Of a stretch of DNA of 64,000 nucleotides, positions 26,449-34,872 are shown piece after piece. The translations under genes were made by a program, and so were the position numbers. This DNA is from Microbacterium memoriense. GTDB taxonomy: Bacteria; Actinomycetota; Actinomycetes; Actinomycetales; Microbacteriaceae. Numbering within the stretch: position 1 is the stretch's first letter; each line of letters opens with the position of its first letter. The DNA lies in the NCBI RefSeq assembly GCF_025398275.1, contig NZ_JAODOR010000003.1, positions 124,001 through 188,000 of the forward strand, written 5' to 3'. The notes under the pieces are model-generated. The model had not been told where the DNA came from and ran no database searches. It was given only the letters and a program-made list of their open reading frames with translations.

Positions 26449-27665
26449 TGGGCGCCGCGGCTCCCCTCGGCGACCCGGTTCCTCGGGACGGCGCACTCCC
26501 GGACGACATCACGGCCGATCCCGACCGCGCATTCGGCGTCTACCTGCACGTCCCCTTCTGCCGGGTGCGGTGCGGGTACTGCGACTTCAACACCTACACC
26601 GCAACCGAGTTGCGCGGAGCCCGTCAGGACACCTATGCCGATGAGGTGCTGCGCGAGATCGCGCTGTCACGACGGGTCCTCTCCGACGCGGGCGCGCTCC
26701 GTCCCGCGCGGACGGTCTTCTTCGGGGGCGGGACCCCGACGCTCCTGCCGCCGGGTGACCTCGCGCGCATGCTCGCGGGCGTCCGTGAGACGTTCGCACT
26801 CGAGCCCGGAGCGGAAGTCACGGTCGAAGCCAATCCCGACACGGTGACGGATGCGGTCGCGCACGAGCTCGCCGCTGCCGGCGTCACGAGGCTCTCGATC
26901 GGGATGCAATCGGCTGTGCCGCACGTGCTGGCCGCGCTCGACCGGACCCACGACCCCGAGCGTGTGACGACGGCTGTCGCCGCGGCGCGTGCGGCCGGGC
27001 TCGCGGTGAGCCTCGATCTCATCTACGGCGCCCCGGGGGAGACGCTGGCCGACTGGCGTGCGTCGCTGGAGACGGCGATCAGACTGCGCCCCGACCACAT
27101 ATCGGCTTACGCGCTCATCATCGAGGAGGGCACGAAGCTCGAACGGCAGATCCGCCGCGGCGAGGTGGCCGCACCGTCGGATGATCTCCAGGCCGATATG
27201 TACGAACTGGCCGACGAGCTGCTGGCGACGGCGGGCTTCCAGTGGTACGAGATCTCCAATTGGGCGACCAGTCCGGCCCAACGATCGCGGCACAATCTCG
27301 CTTACTGGCAGGGCGAGGACTGGTGGGGGTACGGTCCCGGAGCCCATAGCCACGTCGGTGGCCTGCGCTGGTGGAACGTTCGGCATCCTGCTGCGTACGC
27401 CCAGCGTCTCGCAGCCGGCGAATCGCCCGGAGCCGGACGCGAACGACCGGATGACGCCGCGCGGCGGCTGGAGAGTGTGTTGCTCCGGTCGCGGATCGTC
27501 GAGGGACTTCCGGTATCGGAGGTGACGGGGGAGGGTCGGCGCGCCGTCGCCGGGCTCATCGCCGACGGGCTGATCGAGGGGGCTGAAGCCCTCCGCGGCC
27601 GGATCATCCTCACCCGTCGGGGACGCCTGCTGGCCGATGCGGTCGTGCGTGCGCTGACCGTCTGA
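26448..27665 (+). CDS. hemW: Radical SAM heme chaperone HemW
   Basis: This protein of about 405 residues belongs to the radical SAM family related to HemN. Members once annotated as oxygen-independent coproporphyrinogen oxidase are now seen as heme chaperones. The 4Fe-4S ligands are C38, C42 and C45 in the FCRVRCGYCDF segment (C-x3-C-x2-C), preceded by VYLHVPF, which is diagnostic for HemW. FFGGGTPT and GMQSA follow as expected. It lacks the extra N-terminal residues and second SAM contacts of true HemN. Confidence 0.94.
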   Translation: MGAAAPLGDPVPRDGALPDDITADPDRAFGVYLHVPFCRVRCGYCDFNTYTATELRGARQDTYADEVLREIALSRRVLSDAGALRPARTVFFGGGTPTLLPPGDLARMLAGVRETFALEPGAEVTVEANPDTVTDAVAHELAAAGVTRLSIGMQSAVPHVLAALDRTHDPERVTTAVAAARAAGLAVSLDLIYGAPGETLADWRASLETAIRLRPDHISAYALIIEEGTKLERQIRRGEVAAPSDDLQADMYELADELLATAGFQWYEISNWATSPAQRSRHNLAYWQGEDWWGYGPGAHSHVGGLRWWNVRHPAAYAQRLAAGESPGAGRERPDDAARRLESVLLRSRIVEGLPVSEVTGEGRRAVAGLIADGLIEGAEALRGRIILTRRGRLLADAVVRALTV

Positions 27666-27710
27666 GACCCGCGTGGGTTTTGCCGCGCCTCCCAGAGTGG
27701 CGGGATAGGA

Positions 27711-27737
27711 TTGGCACTCGAGGATCGGGAGTGCCAG
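27711..27737 (+). promoter_or_regulatory. CIRCE operator of hrcA-dnaJ
   Basis: TTGGCACTC and GAGTGCCAG are separated by exactly 9 bases, the geometry of CIRCE (consensus TTAGCACTC-N9-GAGTGCTAA). The two substitutions in the arms are largely compensatory, keeping the dyad. It begins on the last base of a TAGGAT -10 (27706-27711), so HrcA bound here would block transcription start. The distance to the hrcA ATG is 26 nt. Confidence 0.9.
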
Positions 27738-27763
27738 AACCCGGCGGGATGGCGAGGAGGATC

Positions 27764-28804
27764 ATGGTCTCGGAACGCGGACTGCAGGTCCTTCGCGCGA
27801 TCGTGCAGGACTATGTCGACACGCACGAACCGGTCGGCAGCAAGGCGATCGTCGAGCGTCACCAGTTCGGCGTGTCGGCGGCCACGATCCGCAACGACAT
27901 GGCGCTGCTGGAAGACGAAGAGCTGATCGCCGCACCGCACACCTCTTCGGGCCGCGTCCCGACCGACAAGGGATATCGCGTCTTCGTCGATCACCTTGCG
28001 GACCTCCGCCCGCTGACGACTGCCCAGCGCTCGGCGATCTCATCGTTCTTGAATGACCCGGTGGACCTCGACGATCTGCTGGTGCGCACCGTCCGCGCGC
28101 TCACGCAGCTGACCGGTCAGGTCGCGATCGTCCAGTATCCGTCTTTCGCCCGCGCGAGCGTGTCGCACGTCGAGGTCGTGCACCTCGGCGGCACACGGGT
28201 CGTGATCATCGTCGTGACCGACACCGGTCGGGTCTCGCAGCGTGTCACTTTCCTTCGCGATGACGTCCTCGACGGCGATATCGATCAGATCAAAGCGGCG
28301 ATGGCCCGCCTCGTCACCGGCTCATCCGTGCGCGACGCCGCGCAGGCGATCGCCGATCTTCTCGCGGACGAGACGCGTCCGCCGTCGAGAGTCGACGAGG
28401 CCGTGCGCACGGTCGCCCGGATCGTCGCGGAAGAGCTCGATGAGTTCCGTCAAGACCGACTCGTCATGGCGGGGAGTGCGACACTCGCGCGACGCGAAGG
28501 CGACTTCCGGGGCAGCATCTACCCGCTCCTGGAAGCGATCGAAGAACAGGTGACGCTGTTGCGCCTCATGGGCGAGATGGTCGCCGATGAGCACGGACTG
28601 GCCGCCAGTATCGGCCGTGAGAACGACCCGTTCGGGTTGGGTGAGGCATCCGTCCTCACGAGCGACTACGACGCGACCGGATCTCGGGCCCGCGTGGGTC
28701 TGCTCGGCCCCACCCGCATGGATTACCCCACCAACCTCGCGACGGTTCGTGCCGTCGCACACTATCTGAGCCGGCTGCTCGACGAGGACGATACGTCCCA
28801 CTGA
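27764..28804 (+). CDS. hrcA: Heat-inducible transcription repressor HrcA
   Basis: This repressor of about 346 residues binds CIRCE and controls chaperone genes with GroEL as co-factor. The N-terminal winged helix contains ERGLQVLRAIVQDYVDTHEPVGSKAIVERH, followed by VSAATIRNDMALLEDEELI, the recognition part. The C-terminal half has the GAF-like HrcA domain with SHVEVVHLG and the ending LARLLD-like segment. The ATG at 27764 has GAGGAGG just upstream. It is presumably autoregulated through the CIRCE site in its own promoter and co-transcribed with dnaJ. Confidence 0.96.
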   Translation: MVSERGLQVLRAIVQDYVDTHEPVGSKAIVERHQFGVSAATIRNDMALLEDEELIAAPHTSSGRVPTDKGYRVFVDHLADLRPLTTAQRSAISSFLNDPVDLDDLLVRTVRALTQLTGQVAIVQYPSFARASVSHVEVVHLGGTRVVIIVVTDTGRVSQRVTFLRDDVLDGDIDQIKAAMARLVTGSSVRDAAQAIADLLADETRPPSRVDEAVRTVARIVAEELDEFRQDRLVMAGSATLARREGDFRGSIYPLLEAIEEQVTLLRLMGEMVADEHGLAASIGRENDPFGLGEASVLTSDYDATGSRARVGLLGPTRMDYPTNLATVRAVAHYLSRLLDEDDTSH

Positions 28805-28853
28805 GCGCACGGTTCGCAAACCCACACCCCCGCAACGGGGCAGGAAGGCGATT

Positions 28854-29960
28854 GTGGCAGACCACTACGAAGTACTCGGTGTTTCGCGCGAGGCGACCCC
28901 GGATGAGATCAAGAAGGCGTACCGCCGACTCGCGCGGGAGCTTCACCCCGATGTGAATCCGGGGGAGGACGCTTCCGAGCGGTTCAAACTCGTGACCCAT
29001 GCGTATGACGTGCTCAGCGACCCTGAACAGCGCCAGCGCTACGACCTCGGCGGCGACGGCGGAGGCTTCGGCGGAGCGGGCTTCGGCGGATTCGGCGACA
29101 TCTTCGAGACCTTCTTCGGCGGAGGAGGCGGTCAGCGCGCGGGCCGGCCCCGCTCGCGGCGCGAACGCGGCCAGGATGCGCTCGTGCGGGTCACCCTCGA
29201 CCTCAAGGACGTCGTCTTCGGCATCCACCGAGACATCGAGGTCGACACCGCGGTGCTGTGCGAGACGTGCGAGGGCTCGTGCTGCCAGCCCGGCACGCGT
29301 GAGGCGACGTGCGACATCTGCCACGGGTCCGGCCAGATTCAGCGCACTGTCCGCAGTCTCCTCGGCAATGTCGTCACGTCGCAGCCGTGCAACGCCTGCC
29401 AGGGCTACGGCACGACGATCCCGTATCCGTGCGCCACATGCCAGGGCCAGGGGCGCGTGCGTGCACGCCGCACCGTCTCGCTCGACATCCCCGCCGGTGT
29501 CGAGACGGGGCTTCGCCTGCAGCTGCCGGGATCCGGTGAAGTCGGACCGGCCGGTGGCCCCAATGGCGATCTGTACCTGGAGATCACCGTCACCCCCGAC
29601 GACGTCTTCAGCCGTGATGCCGATGACCTCCTGGCGACGCTCGAGGTCTCGATGCCGGATGCGATCCTCGGCACCGCAACGACCATCACCTCTCTCGACG
29701 GTGACGTCGACCTGGAGGTGCGGCCCGGCATCCAGTCCGGCGACGTCCTGACGATCAAGGGTCGCGGCATCACTCCGCTGCGCGGCGGCACGCGCGGCGA
29801 TCTCCGCGTGGCCGTGCAGGTCGTCACTCCCACGCGCCTCGATGCCAAGGAACGCGCCCTGATCGAGGACTTCGCGAAGAAGACCAAGGCGCCCGGCCCG
29901 CAACTGTCGCAGTTCCACCAGGGAATGTTCGCGAAGCTCCGCGACCGCTTCCGGGGCTGA
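28854..29960 (+). CDS. dnaJ: Chaperone protein DnaJ
   Basis: This 368-residue Hsp40 stimulates DnaK ATPase and binds unfolded clients. The J-domain is at residues 1-70 with HPD at 31-33. A Gly/Phe-rich stretch follows (about 72-100). The zinc region has four C-x2-C motifs; the first reads CETCEGSC, where the usual C-x2-C-x-G-x-G has Cys in place of the last Gly. Two beta-barrel client-binding domains follow. A GTG start with GGAAGG upstream is used. dnaK and grpE are not adjacent, so this is the HrcA-linked DnaJ copy (often called DnaJ2 in actinobacteria). Confidence 0.95.
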   Translation: MADHYEVLGVSREATPDEIKKAYRRLARELHPDVNPGEDASERFKLVTHAYDVLSDPEQRQRYDLGGDGGGFGGAGFGGFGDIFETFFGGGGGQRAGRPRSRRERGQDALVRVTLDLKDVVFGIHRDIEVDTAVLCETCEGSCCQPGTREATCDICHGSGQIQRTVRSLLGNVVTSQPCNACQGYGTTIPYPCATCQGQGRVRARRTVSLDIPAGVETGLRLQLPGSGEVGPAGGPNGDLYLEITVTPDDVFSRDADDLLATLEVSMPDAILGTATTITSLDGDVDLEVRPGIQSGDVLTIKGRGITPLRGGTRGDLRVAVQVVTPTRLDAKERALIEDFAKKTKAPGPQLSQFHQGMFAKLRDRFRG

Positions 29961-29961
29961 G

Positions 29962-30684
29962 ATGGCACTGCACTTCCTGGTCGACGAGATCACGGCGGCG
30001 GTCGGCGAGGACGTCGTCTTGCGCGGGCCCGAAGCCCATCACGCCGCCGTCGTCCGCCGGCTCCGGGAAGGCGAGGACGTGACGGTCGGCGACGGCGCGG
30101 GCGCCTGGCTCAGCGGTACGGTGACGGCGGTGGCGCCGAAAGAGGTCGTGGTCCGGGTGACGGATGCCGCGGTCCGGCCGGCTCCCGCGCCGCGCCTCGT
30201 GCTGGTGCAGGCACTCGCCAAGGGTGACCGCGATGAGCTTGCCGTGCAGGCGGCGACCGAACTCGGAGTCGACGAGATCGTCCCGTGGCAAGCGACGCGG
30301 AGCGTCTCGCGCTGGAACGCGGAGAAGGCAGCGAAGGGCGTCGCGCGCTGGCAGAGCATCGTGCGGGAAGCCGCGAAGCAAGCCCATCGGGCGTGGGTGC
30401 CCGAAGTGGTGGCACCTGTCTCGACGGCGCAACTCGCTGCGCGGGCGGGCACCCTGCTCGTGCTGGAGCCGACGGCATCCGTCCGTCTCTCGCAGATCGA
30501 ACTGCCGGCCGAGTCGGACATCGTGCTGATCGTGGGACCCGAAGGCGGCATCGCACCGGAAGAACTCGCAAGCCTCGCGTCCGCCGGTGCCACGCTCGTC
30601 CGCCTCGGCGACACCGTCTTGCGCACCTCGACGGCCGGTCCCGCCGCACTCGCGCTCGTGAGCGCGCACCTCGGCCGCTGGTGA
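29962..30684 (+). CDS. rsmE: 16S rRNA (uracil1498-N3)-methyltransferase
   Basis: This 240-residue SPOUT-family enzyme methylates N3 of U1498 in 16S rRNA. The C-terminal SPOUT knot has LIVGPEGGIAPEE and LGDTVLRTSTAGPAAL, both diagnostic for RsmE. The N-terminal PUA-like domain begins HFLVDEI. It starts 1 nt after the dnaJ stop and is clearly co-transcribed; the dnaJ-rsmE pairing is common in actinobacteria. Confidence 0.95.
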   Translation: MALHFLVDEITAAVGEDVVLRGPEAHHAAVVRRLREGEDVTVGDGAGAWLSGTVTAVAPKEVVVRVTDAAVRPAPAPRLVLVQALAKGDRDELAVQAATELGVDEIVPWQATRSVSRWNAEKAAKGVARWQSIVREAAKQAHRAWVPEVVAPVSTAQLAARAGTLLVLEPTASVRLSQIELPAESDIVLIVGPEGGIAPEELASLASAGATLVRLGDTVLRTSTAGPAALALVSAHLGRW

Positions 30685-30695
30685 GCGCCCCCGGA

Positions 30696-30701
30696 TAGAC
30701 T
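30696..30701 (+). promoter_or_regulatory. -10 element for the HIT gene (leaderless)
   Basis: TAGACT, 6 nt before the ATG at 30708. It gives the HIT-phoH-ybeY-CBS-era chain a promoter separate from hrcA-dnaJ-rsmE. Confidence 0.65.
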
Positions 30702-30707
30702 GGGGAC

Positions 30708-31055
30708 ATGAGCGAGCCGTCGATCTTCACACGCATCCTAGCGGGCGAGATCCCGTCCGAGATCGTCGCCGAGACGGAGAACGTCTTCGCCATCCGCGAC
30801 ATCGCGCCGCAGGCGCCGTTGCATCTGCTCGTGATCCCGAAGACGGCCGACTACCGCAACGTGGTCGAGCTCGCCGCTGGCGACCCGGCGCTGCTCACCG
30901 AGATGGTGGGCCTGGCGAACGCGCTCGCGGCCGAGCACGCGGACGGCGACTTCCGCCTGATCTTCAACACTGGCGCCGGCGCCGGGCAGACCGTATTCCA
31001 CGTTCACGCGCACGTCCTCGCCGGGGGACTTGCCGAAGGGAGCCTCGGTGGCTGA
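30708..31055 (+). CDS. HIT family hydrolase (HinT-like)
   Basis: This 115-residue histidine-triad protein is close to HinT, a nucleoside phosphoramidase. The catalytic triad block is HVHAHV near the C-terminus, preceded by FNTGAGAGQTV. The N-terminus SIFTRILAGEIPSEIVAETE is classic. It is followed by an 8-nt overlap with phoH and is the first gene of the phoH-ybeY-era operon. Confidence 0.95.
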   Translation: MSEPSIFTRILAGEIPSEIVAETENVFAIRDIAPQAPLHLLVIPKTADYRNVVELAAGDPALLTEMVGLANALAAEHADGDFRLIFNTGAGAGQTVFHVHAHVLAGGLAEGSLGG

Positions 31056-32130
31056 CGCCGACGAACCGACCGTCGACCGCATCCTCGTCGACGGCATCGC
31101 GATGGTGCAGTTGCTGGGCCCGCAGGATCGCCTGCTCCGGGTCGTCGAGAAAGAGCACCCGGCCGTTGCCGTGCACGTCCGGGGCAACGAGGTCACCCTC
31201 ACCGGCGACGCGGATGCCGTGGCCTCGGCGCGCGTGCTGGTGGACGAGCTCATCGCGATGACCCGTTCCGGCGCGGGCCTGGAACCGGCGGACGTCCGGA
31301 CATCGAGCAAAATCCTTCGCGACGATGCCGGACCACGCCCGTCCGAGGTGCTCGGCGAAGTGATCCTCACCTCGCGCGGCCGCACCATCCGCCCGAAGAC
31401 GGTCGGACAGAAGAACTATGTCGACGCGATCGAAGACCACACGATCGTGTTCGGCATCGGTCCGGCCGGTACCGGAAAGACCTATCTCGCGATGGCGAAG
31501 GCGGTCCAGGCGCTGCAGCGCAAAGAGGTCGACCGCATCATCTTGACGCGGCCCGCGGTCGAAGCCGGCGAGCGGCTCGGCTTCCTGCCCGGGACGCTGA
31601 CGGACAAGATCGATCCGTACCTGCGGCCCCTGTACGACGCGCTCAACGAAATGATGGATCCCGAGTTGGTGCCCAAGCTCATGGCGTCCGGCACGATCGA
31701 GGTCGCGCCCCTGGCGTACATGCGTGGCCGTACGCTCAACAACTCGTTCGTCGTCCTCGATGAGGCCCAGAACACGACGCCCGAGCAGATGAAGATGTTC
31801 CTGACGCGTCTCGGTTTCGGCACGCGGATGGTCGTCACCGGCGACATCACCCAGGTTGATCTGCCGCAGGGCGCCTCGGGCCTGCGCCTCGTGACCCGGG
31901 TGCTGAAAGACATCGACGACATCCACTTCGCCATGCTGACGAGCGACGATGTCGTGCGGCACAACCTCGTCGGCCGGATCGTCGACGCCTACACCGTCTA
32001 CGACGAGCAGCGCCTGGCGTCACGGCGCGAGCGCGACGAGGCATCCGAATTCGCGAACCGCGCCGAGCGGCGCGGACCTGCCCGGCCCAGCGGACCCCGT
32101 GACCACCTTCCCCAGCGAGGACGATCATGA
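31048..32130 (+). CDS. phoH: PhoH family ATPase
   Basis: This cytoplasmic P-loop ATPase of about 360 residues is of the PhoH/YbeZ type, linked to ribosome maturation together with YbeY. It has an N-terminal KH-like segment (about residues 30-80), Walker A GPAGTGKTY, Walker B SFVVLDEAQN and a GDITQVDLP sensor. I prefer the GTG at 31048 (GAAGGGAG lies 5 nt upstream) to a TTG at 31030. The C-terminal tail is basic and probably disordered. It overlaps ybeY by ATGA. Confidence 0.94.
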   Translation: MADADEPTVDRILVDGIAMVQLLGPQDRLLRVVEKEHPAVAVHVRGNEVTLTGDADAVASARVLVDELIAMTRSGAGLEPADVRTSSKILRDDAGPRPSEVLGEVILTSRGRTIRPKTVGQKNYVDAIEDHTIVFGIGPAGTGKTYLAMAKAVQALQRKEVDRIILTRPAVEAGERLGFLPGTLTDKIDPYLRPLYDALNEMMDPELVPKLMASGTIEVAPLAYMRGRTLNNSFVVLDEAQNTTPEQMKMFLTRLGFGTRMVVTGDITQVDLPQGASGLRLVTRVLKDIDDIHFAMLTSDDVVRHNLVGRIVDAYTVYDEQRLASRRERDEASEFANRAERRGPARPSGPRDHLPQRGRS

Positions 32131-32594
32131 CCATCGAGATCACCAACGAGTCCGGCATCACGACCGACGAGACCGTTCTGCTGCGCCTGATGGAGCACAA
32201 CTTCAGCGAGCTGCACGTCTCACCCGACGCCGACGTCGCGATCCTCCTGGTCGATGAGGGCGCGATGGAAGCCCTGCACGTGCAGTGGATGGACGAGCCC
32301 GGACCGACCGATGTGCTGAGCTTCCCGATGGACGAGCTGCGACCGGGAACGGAAGAGCAGCCGACGCCGCCCGGGCTTCTCGGCGACATCGTGCTCTGCC
32401 CGCAGGTCGCGGAGGGCCAGGCCCAGACCGCGGGACACTCGACGCTCGACGAGCTCATCCTGCTCACGACGCACGGGCTCCTCCACCTCCTCGGTTTCGA
32501 CCACGCCGAGCCGGAGGAAGAGCGAGAGATGTTCGGTCTGCAGCGCGAGCTGATCACGACGTTCCAGGCATCGGAGCGTCGACGACGCGCATGA
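32127..32594 (+). CDS. ybeY: Endoribonuclease YbeY
   Basis: This 155-residue metal-dependent RNase is needed for 16S rRNA 3' maturation and ribosome quality control. The zinc site HGLLHLLGFDH (H-x3-H-x5-H) is complete. The upstream block is TDVLSFPMDE. It overlaps phoH and the CBS-domain gene by 4 nt each (ATGA). Confidence 0.96.
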   Translation: MTIEITNESGITTDETVLLRLMEHNFSELHVSPDADVAILLVDEGAMEALHVQWMDEPGPTDVLSFPMDELRPGTEEQPTPPGLLGDIVLCPQVAEGQAQTAGHSTLDELILLTTHGLLHLLGFDHAEPEEEREMFGLQRELITTFQASERRRRA

Positions 32595-33955
32595 CCGAAA
32601 CTCTCTTGCTGATCGCCGCCGTCCTCCTGGTGGCCCTCGGCGGCCTGATGGCCGCGATCGATGCCGCACTCAGCGTCACGTCGCGAGCCGACATCGCCGA
32701 ACTCTCGGTGACCGGACGCAACGAAGCCGCGCTCGCGCGGATTGCTGCCGATCCCGAACCGCACGCCAACGCGGTCGTCTTCATCAGGATCCTGGCTGAG
32801 ACGACCGCCGCCGTGCTCGTCACCGCGGCCTTCTCCGTGCTCTTCGACAGCATCTGGTGGGCGGTCCTGGCGGCGGCGATCCTCATGACGATCGTGTCGT
32901 TCGTGCTCGTGGGCGCGAGCCCGCGCGCCGTCGGACGGCAGCACGCGAAGGGCCTGTTGCGCGCGTGCGCGCCCCTCATCCGTGGTGCGCGTGTCGTGCT
33001 CGGTCCGGTCGCGCATCTCCTCGTCCTCGTCGGCAATCGCTTCACTCCGGGCGTCCAGCGCGGCACGTCGTTCGCCTCGGAGGAGCAGCTGCTGAGCATG
33101 GTCGACGAGGCCGCGTCGCAGGACCTCATCGAGGAAGACGACCGCGAGCTCATCCACTCCGTCTTCGATTTCACCGACACGTTCGTGCGCGCCGTCATGG
33201 TGCCGCGCACCGACATGGTGACGATGGATGCCTCCGACACGACGCAGCAGGCGATGCAGCTGTTCCTCGACAAGGGTGTCTCCCGCATCCCGATCGCCGA
33301 TGACGCCGCCGACGACATCACCGGCGTCGTGTACCTGAAGGACCTCGTGCAGTTCGCGTACCGGGATGAGAGTGCCTGGCGCGACGCGCCGGTGAGCTCG
33401 ATCGCCCGCCCCGCCGTCTTCGTTCCGGAGTCGATGAAGGCGGAGACCCTGCTGCAGCAGATGAAGAAGGATGCCGTCCACGTCTGTCTCGTGGTCGACG
33501 AGTACGGCGGAGTCGCGGGCCTCGTGACCCTCGAGGACCTCATCGAGGAGCTGGTCGGCGAGATCGCCGACGAGTACGACCCGCGTTCGACCGAGGTCGT
33601 CGCACTGGAAGTCGGCCGCTACCGCGTCAGCGCGCGCCTCGGTCTCGACGAAGTCGGTGAGCTGTTCGGCATCGAACTCGAGGACGAGGACGTCGACTCG
33701 ATCGGCGGGCTCTTGGGCAAGCTGCTGGGGCGCGTGCCGCTGCCCGGCGCGACGGCCGAGTACGGTGGGCTCATCATCACCGGCGGAACGTCGCGGGGGC
33801 GCGGCCGGGGCCTTGCCACCGTTTTCGTGGAACGCGGGCCCCATCTGGCCGCCGCAGACGCCGCGTTCGGCGGCCGTGCGTCTCGCACGGGAGAGAACCC
33901 GATCGTGGATACCTCCACGGGGGAAGTCAAGACCCAAAGGAACACCCACCGATGA
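32591..33955 (+). CDS. CNNM/HlyC-type transporter with CBS pair
   Basis: This 454-residue membrane protein is of the CorB/CorC (CNNM, 'hemolysin') family, associated with Mg2+/Co2+ export. It has an N-terminal DUF21/CNNM domain with about four helices (residues 1-130), then two CBS domains (DTFVRAVMVPRTDMVTMDAS opens the first; CLVVDEYGGVAGLVTLEDLIEELVG is in the second). A C-terminal CorC-HlyC domain starts near residue 340. It is the usual partner between ybeY and era in actinobacteria, and the ends overlap both neighbours. Confidence 0.93.
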   Translation: MTETLLLIAAVLLVALGGLMAAIDAALSVTSRADIAELSVTGRNEAALARIAADPEPHANAVVFIRILAETTAAVLVTAAFSVLFDSIWWAVLAAAILMTIVSFVLVGASPRAVGRQHAKGLLRACAPLIRGARVVLGPVAHLLVLVGNRFTPGVQRGTSFASEEQLLSMVDEAASQDLIEEDDRELIHSVFDFTDTFVRAVMVPRTDMVTMDASDTTQQAMQLFLDKGVSRIPIADDAADDITGVVYLKDLVQFAYRDESAWRDAPVSSIARPAVFVPESMKAETLLQQMKKDAVHVCLVVDEYGGVAGLVTLEDLIEELVGEIADEYDPRSTEVVALEVGRYRVSARLGLDEVGELFGIELEDEDVDSIGGLLGKLLGRVPLPGATAEYGGLIITGGTSRGRGRGLATVFVERGPHLAAADAAFGGRASRTGENPIVDTSTGEVKTQRNTHR

Positions 33956-34845
33956 CCGAAACTCGATCGGGGTTCGTGACGTTCGTCGGCCGCCCCAACG
34001 TCGGCAAGTCCACGCTGACCAACGCTCTCGTGGGGGAGAAGGTCGCCATCACGAGCGACAAGCCGCAAACGACCAGACGCGCGATCCGCGGCATGGTGAA
34101 CCGGCCCGCCGGGCAGCTGATCATCGTCGACACCCCCGGCATCCACAAGCCGCGGACCCTCCTCGGCGAGCGGCTCAACCATCTCGTCGACCAGGTGCTG
34201 GGAGATGTCGACGTGATCTGCTTCCTGGTGCCCGCGACCGAGAAGGTCGGCCCGGGTGACCGCCGCATCGCCGAGTCGCTCGACGGCTACCCGCGTGCCA
34301 AGAAGATCGCGCTCGTGACCAAGACCGACATCGCCTCGCGCGACCAGATCACCGAGCGGCTGATGGAGGTCGACAGTCTCCGCGAGGATTGGGTGTCGGT
34401 CATTCCGCTGTCGGCGCTGGCCGGCGAACAGCTCGAGGTGCTCACCGACGAACTGCTCGCGCTCATGCCGTTCGGCCCGCGCCTCTATGAAGAGGGTGTC
34501 GTCACCGACGAATCGATCGAAGACCGCATCGCGGAGATCATCCGTGAAGCCGCGCTCGAGGGTGTGCGCGACGAGCTCCCGCACTCGATCGCCGTGACGA
34601 TCGAGGACATGTCGCGCCGCGAGACCGGCTCGATGACCGACATCTTCGCGAACATCGTCGTCGAGCGTGACAGTCAGAAGGCGATCATCATCGGCCATCG
34701 CGGTTCGCGGCTGGCGGATGTCGGATCGCGGGCGCGCGCCCAGATCGAGCCGCTCGTGGAGACGAAGGTGTTCCTCAAGCTCCACGTGCGGGTCGCGAAG
34801 GAATGGCAACGCGACCCCAAGCAGCTCGGCCGCCTCGGCTTCTGA
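33952..34845 (+). CDS. era: GTPase Era
   Basis: This 297-residue Ras-like GTPase binds 16S rRNA and monitors 30S assembly. G1 is GRPNVGKST, G3 VDTPGIHK, G4 TKTD. The C-terminal KH domain ends VFLKLHVRVAKEWQRDPKQL. Its ATG overlaps the CBS gene's TGA. It is the last gene of the conserved chain. Only 27 nt separate its stop from hsdM, with no terminator visible. Confidence 0.97.
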   Translation: MTETRSGFVTFVGRPNVGKSTLTNALVGEKVAITSDKPQTTRRAIRGMVNRPAGQLIIVDTPGIHKPRTLLGERLNHLVDQVLGDVDVICFLVPATEKVGPGDRRIAESLDGYPRAKKIALVTKTDIASRDQITERLMEVDSLREDWVSVIPLSALAGEQLEVLTDELLALMPFGPRLYEEGVVTDESIEDRIAEIIREAALEGVRDELPHSIAVTIEDMSRRETGSMTDIFANIVVERDSQKAIIIGHRGSRLADVGSRARAQIEPLVETKVFLKLHVRVAKEWQRDPKQLGRLGF

Positions 34846-34872
34846 CGCGTTTCGCAACAAAGGAGTATCCCG

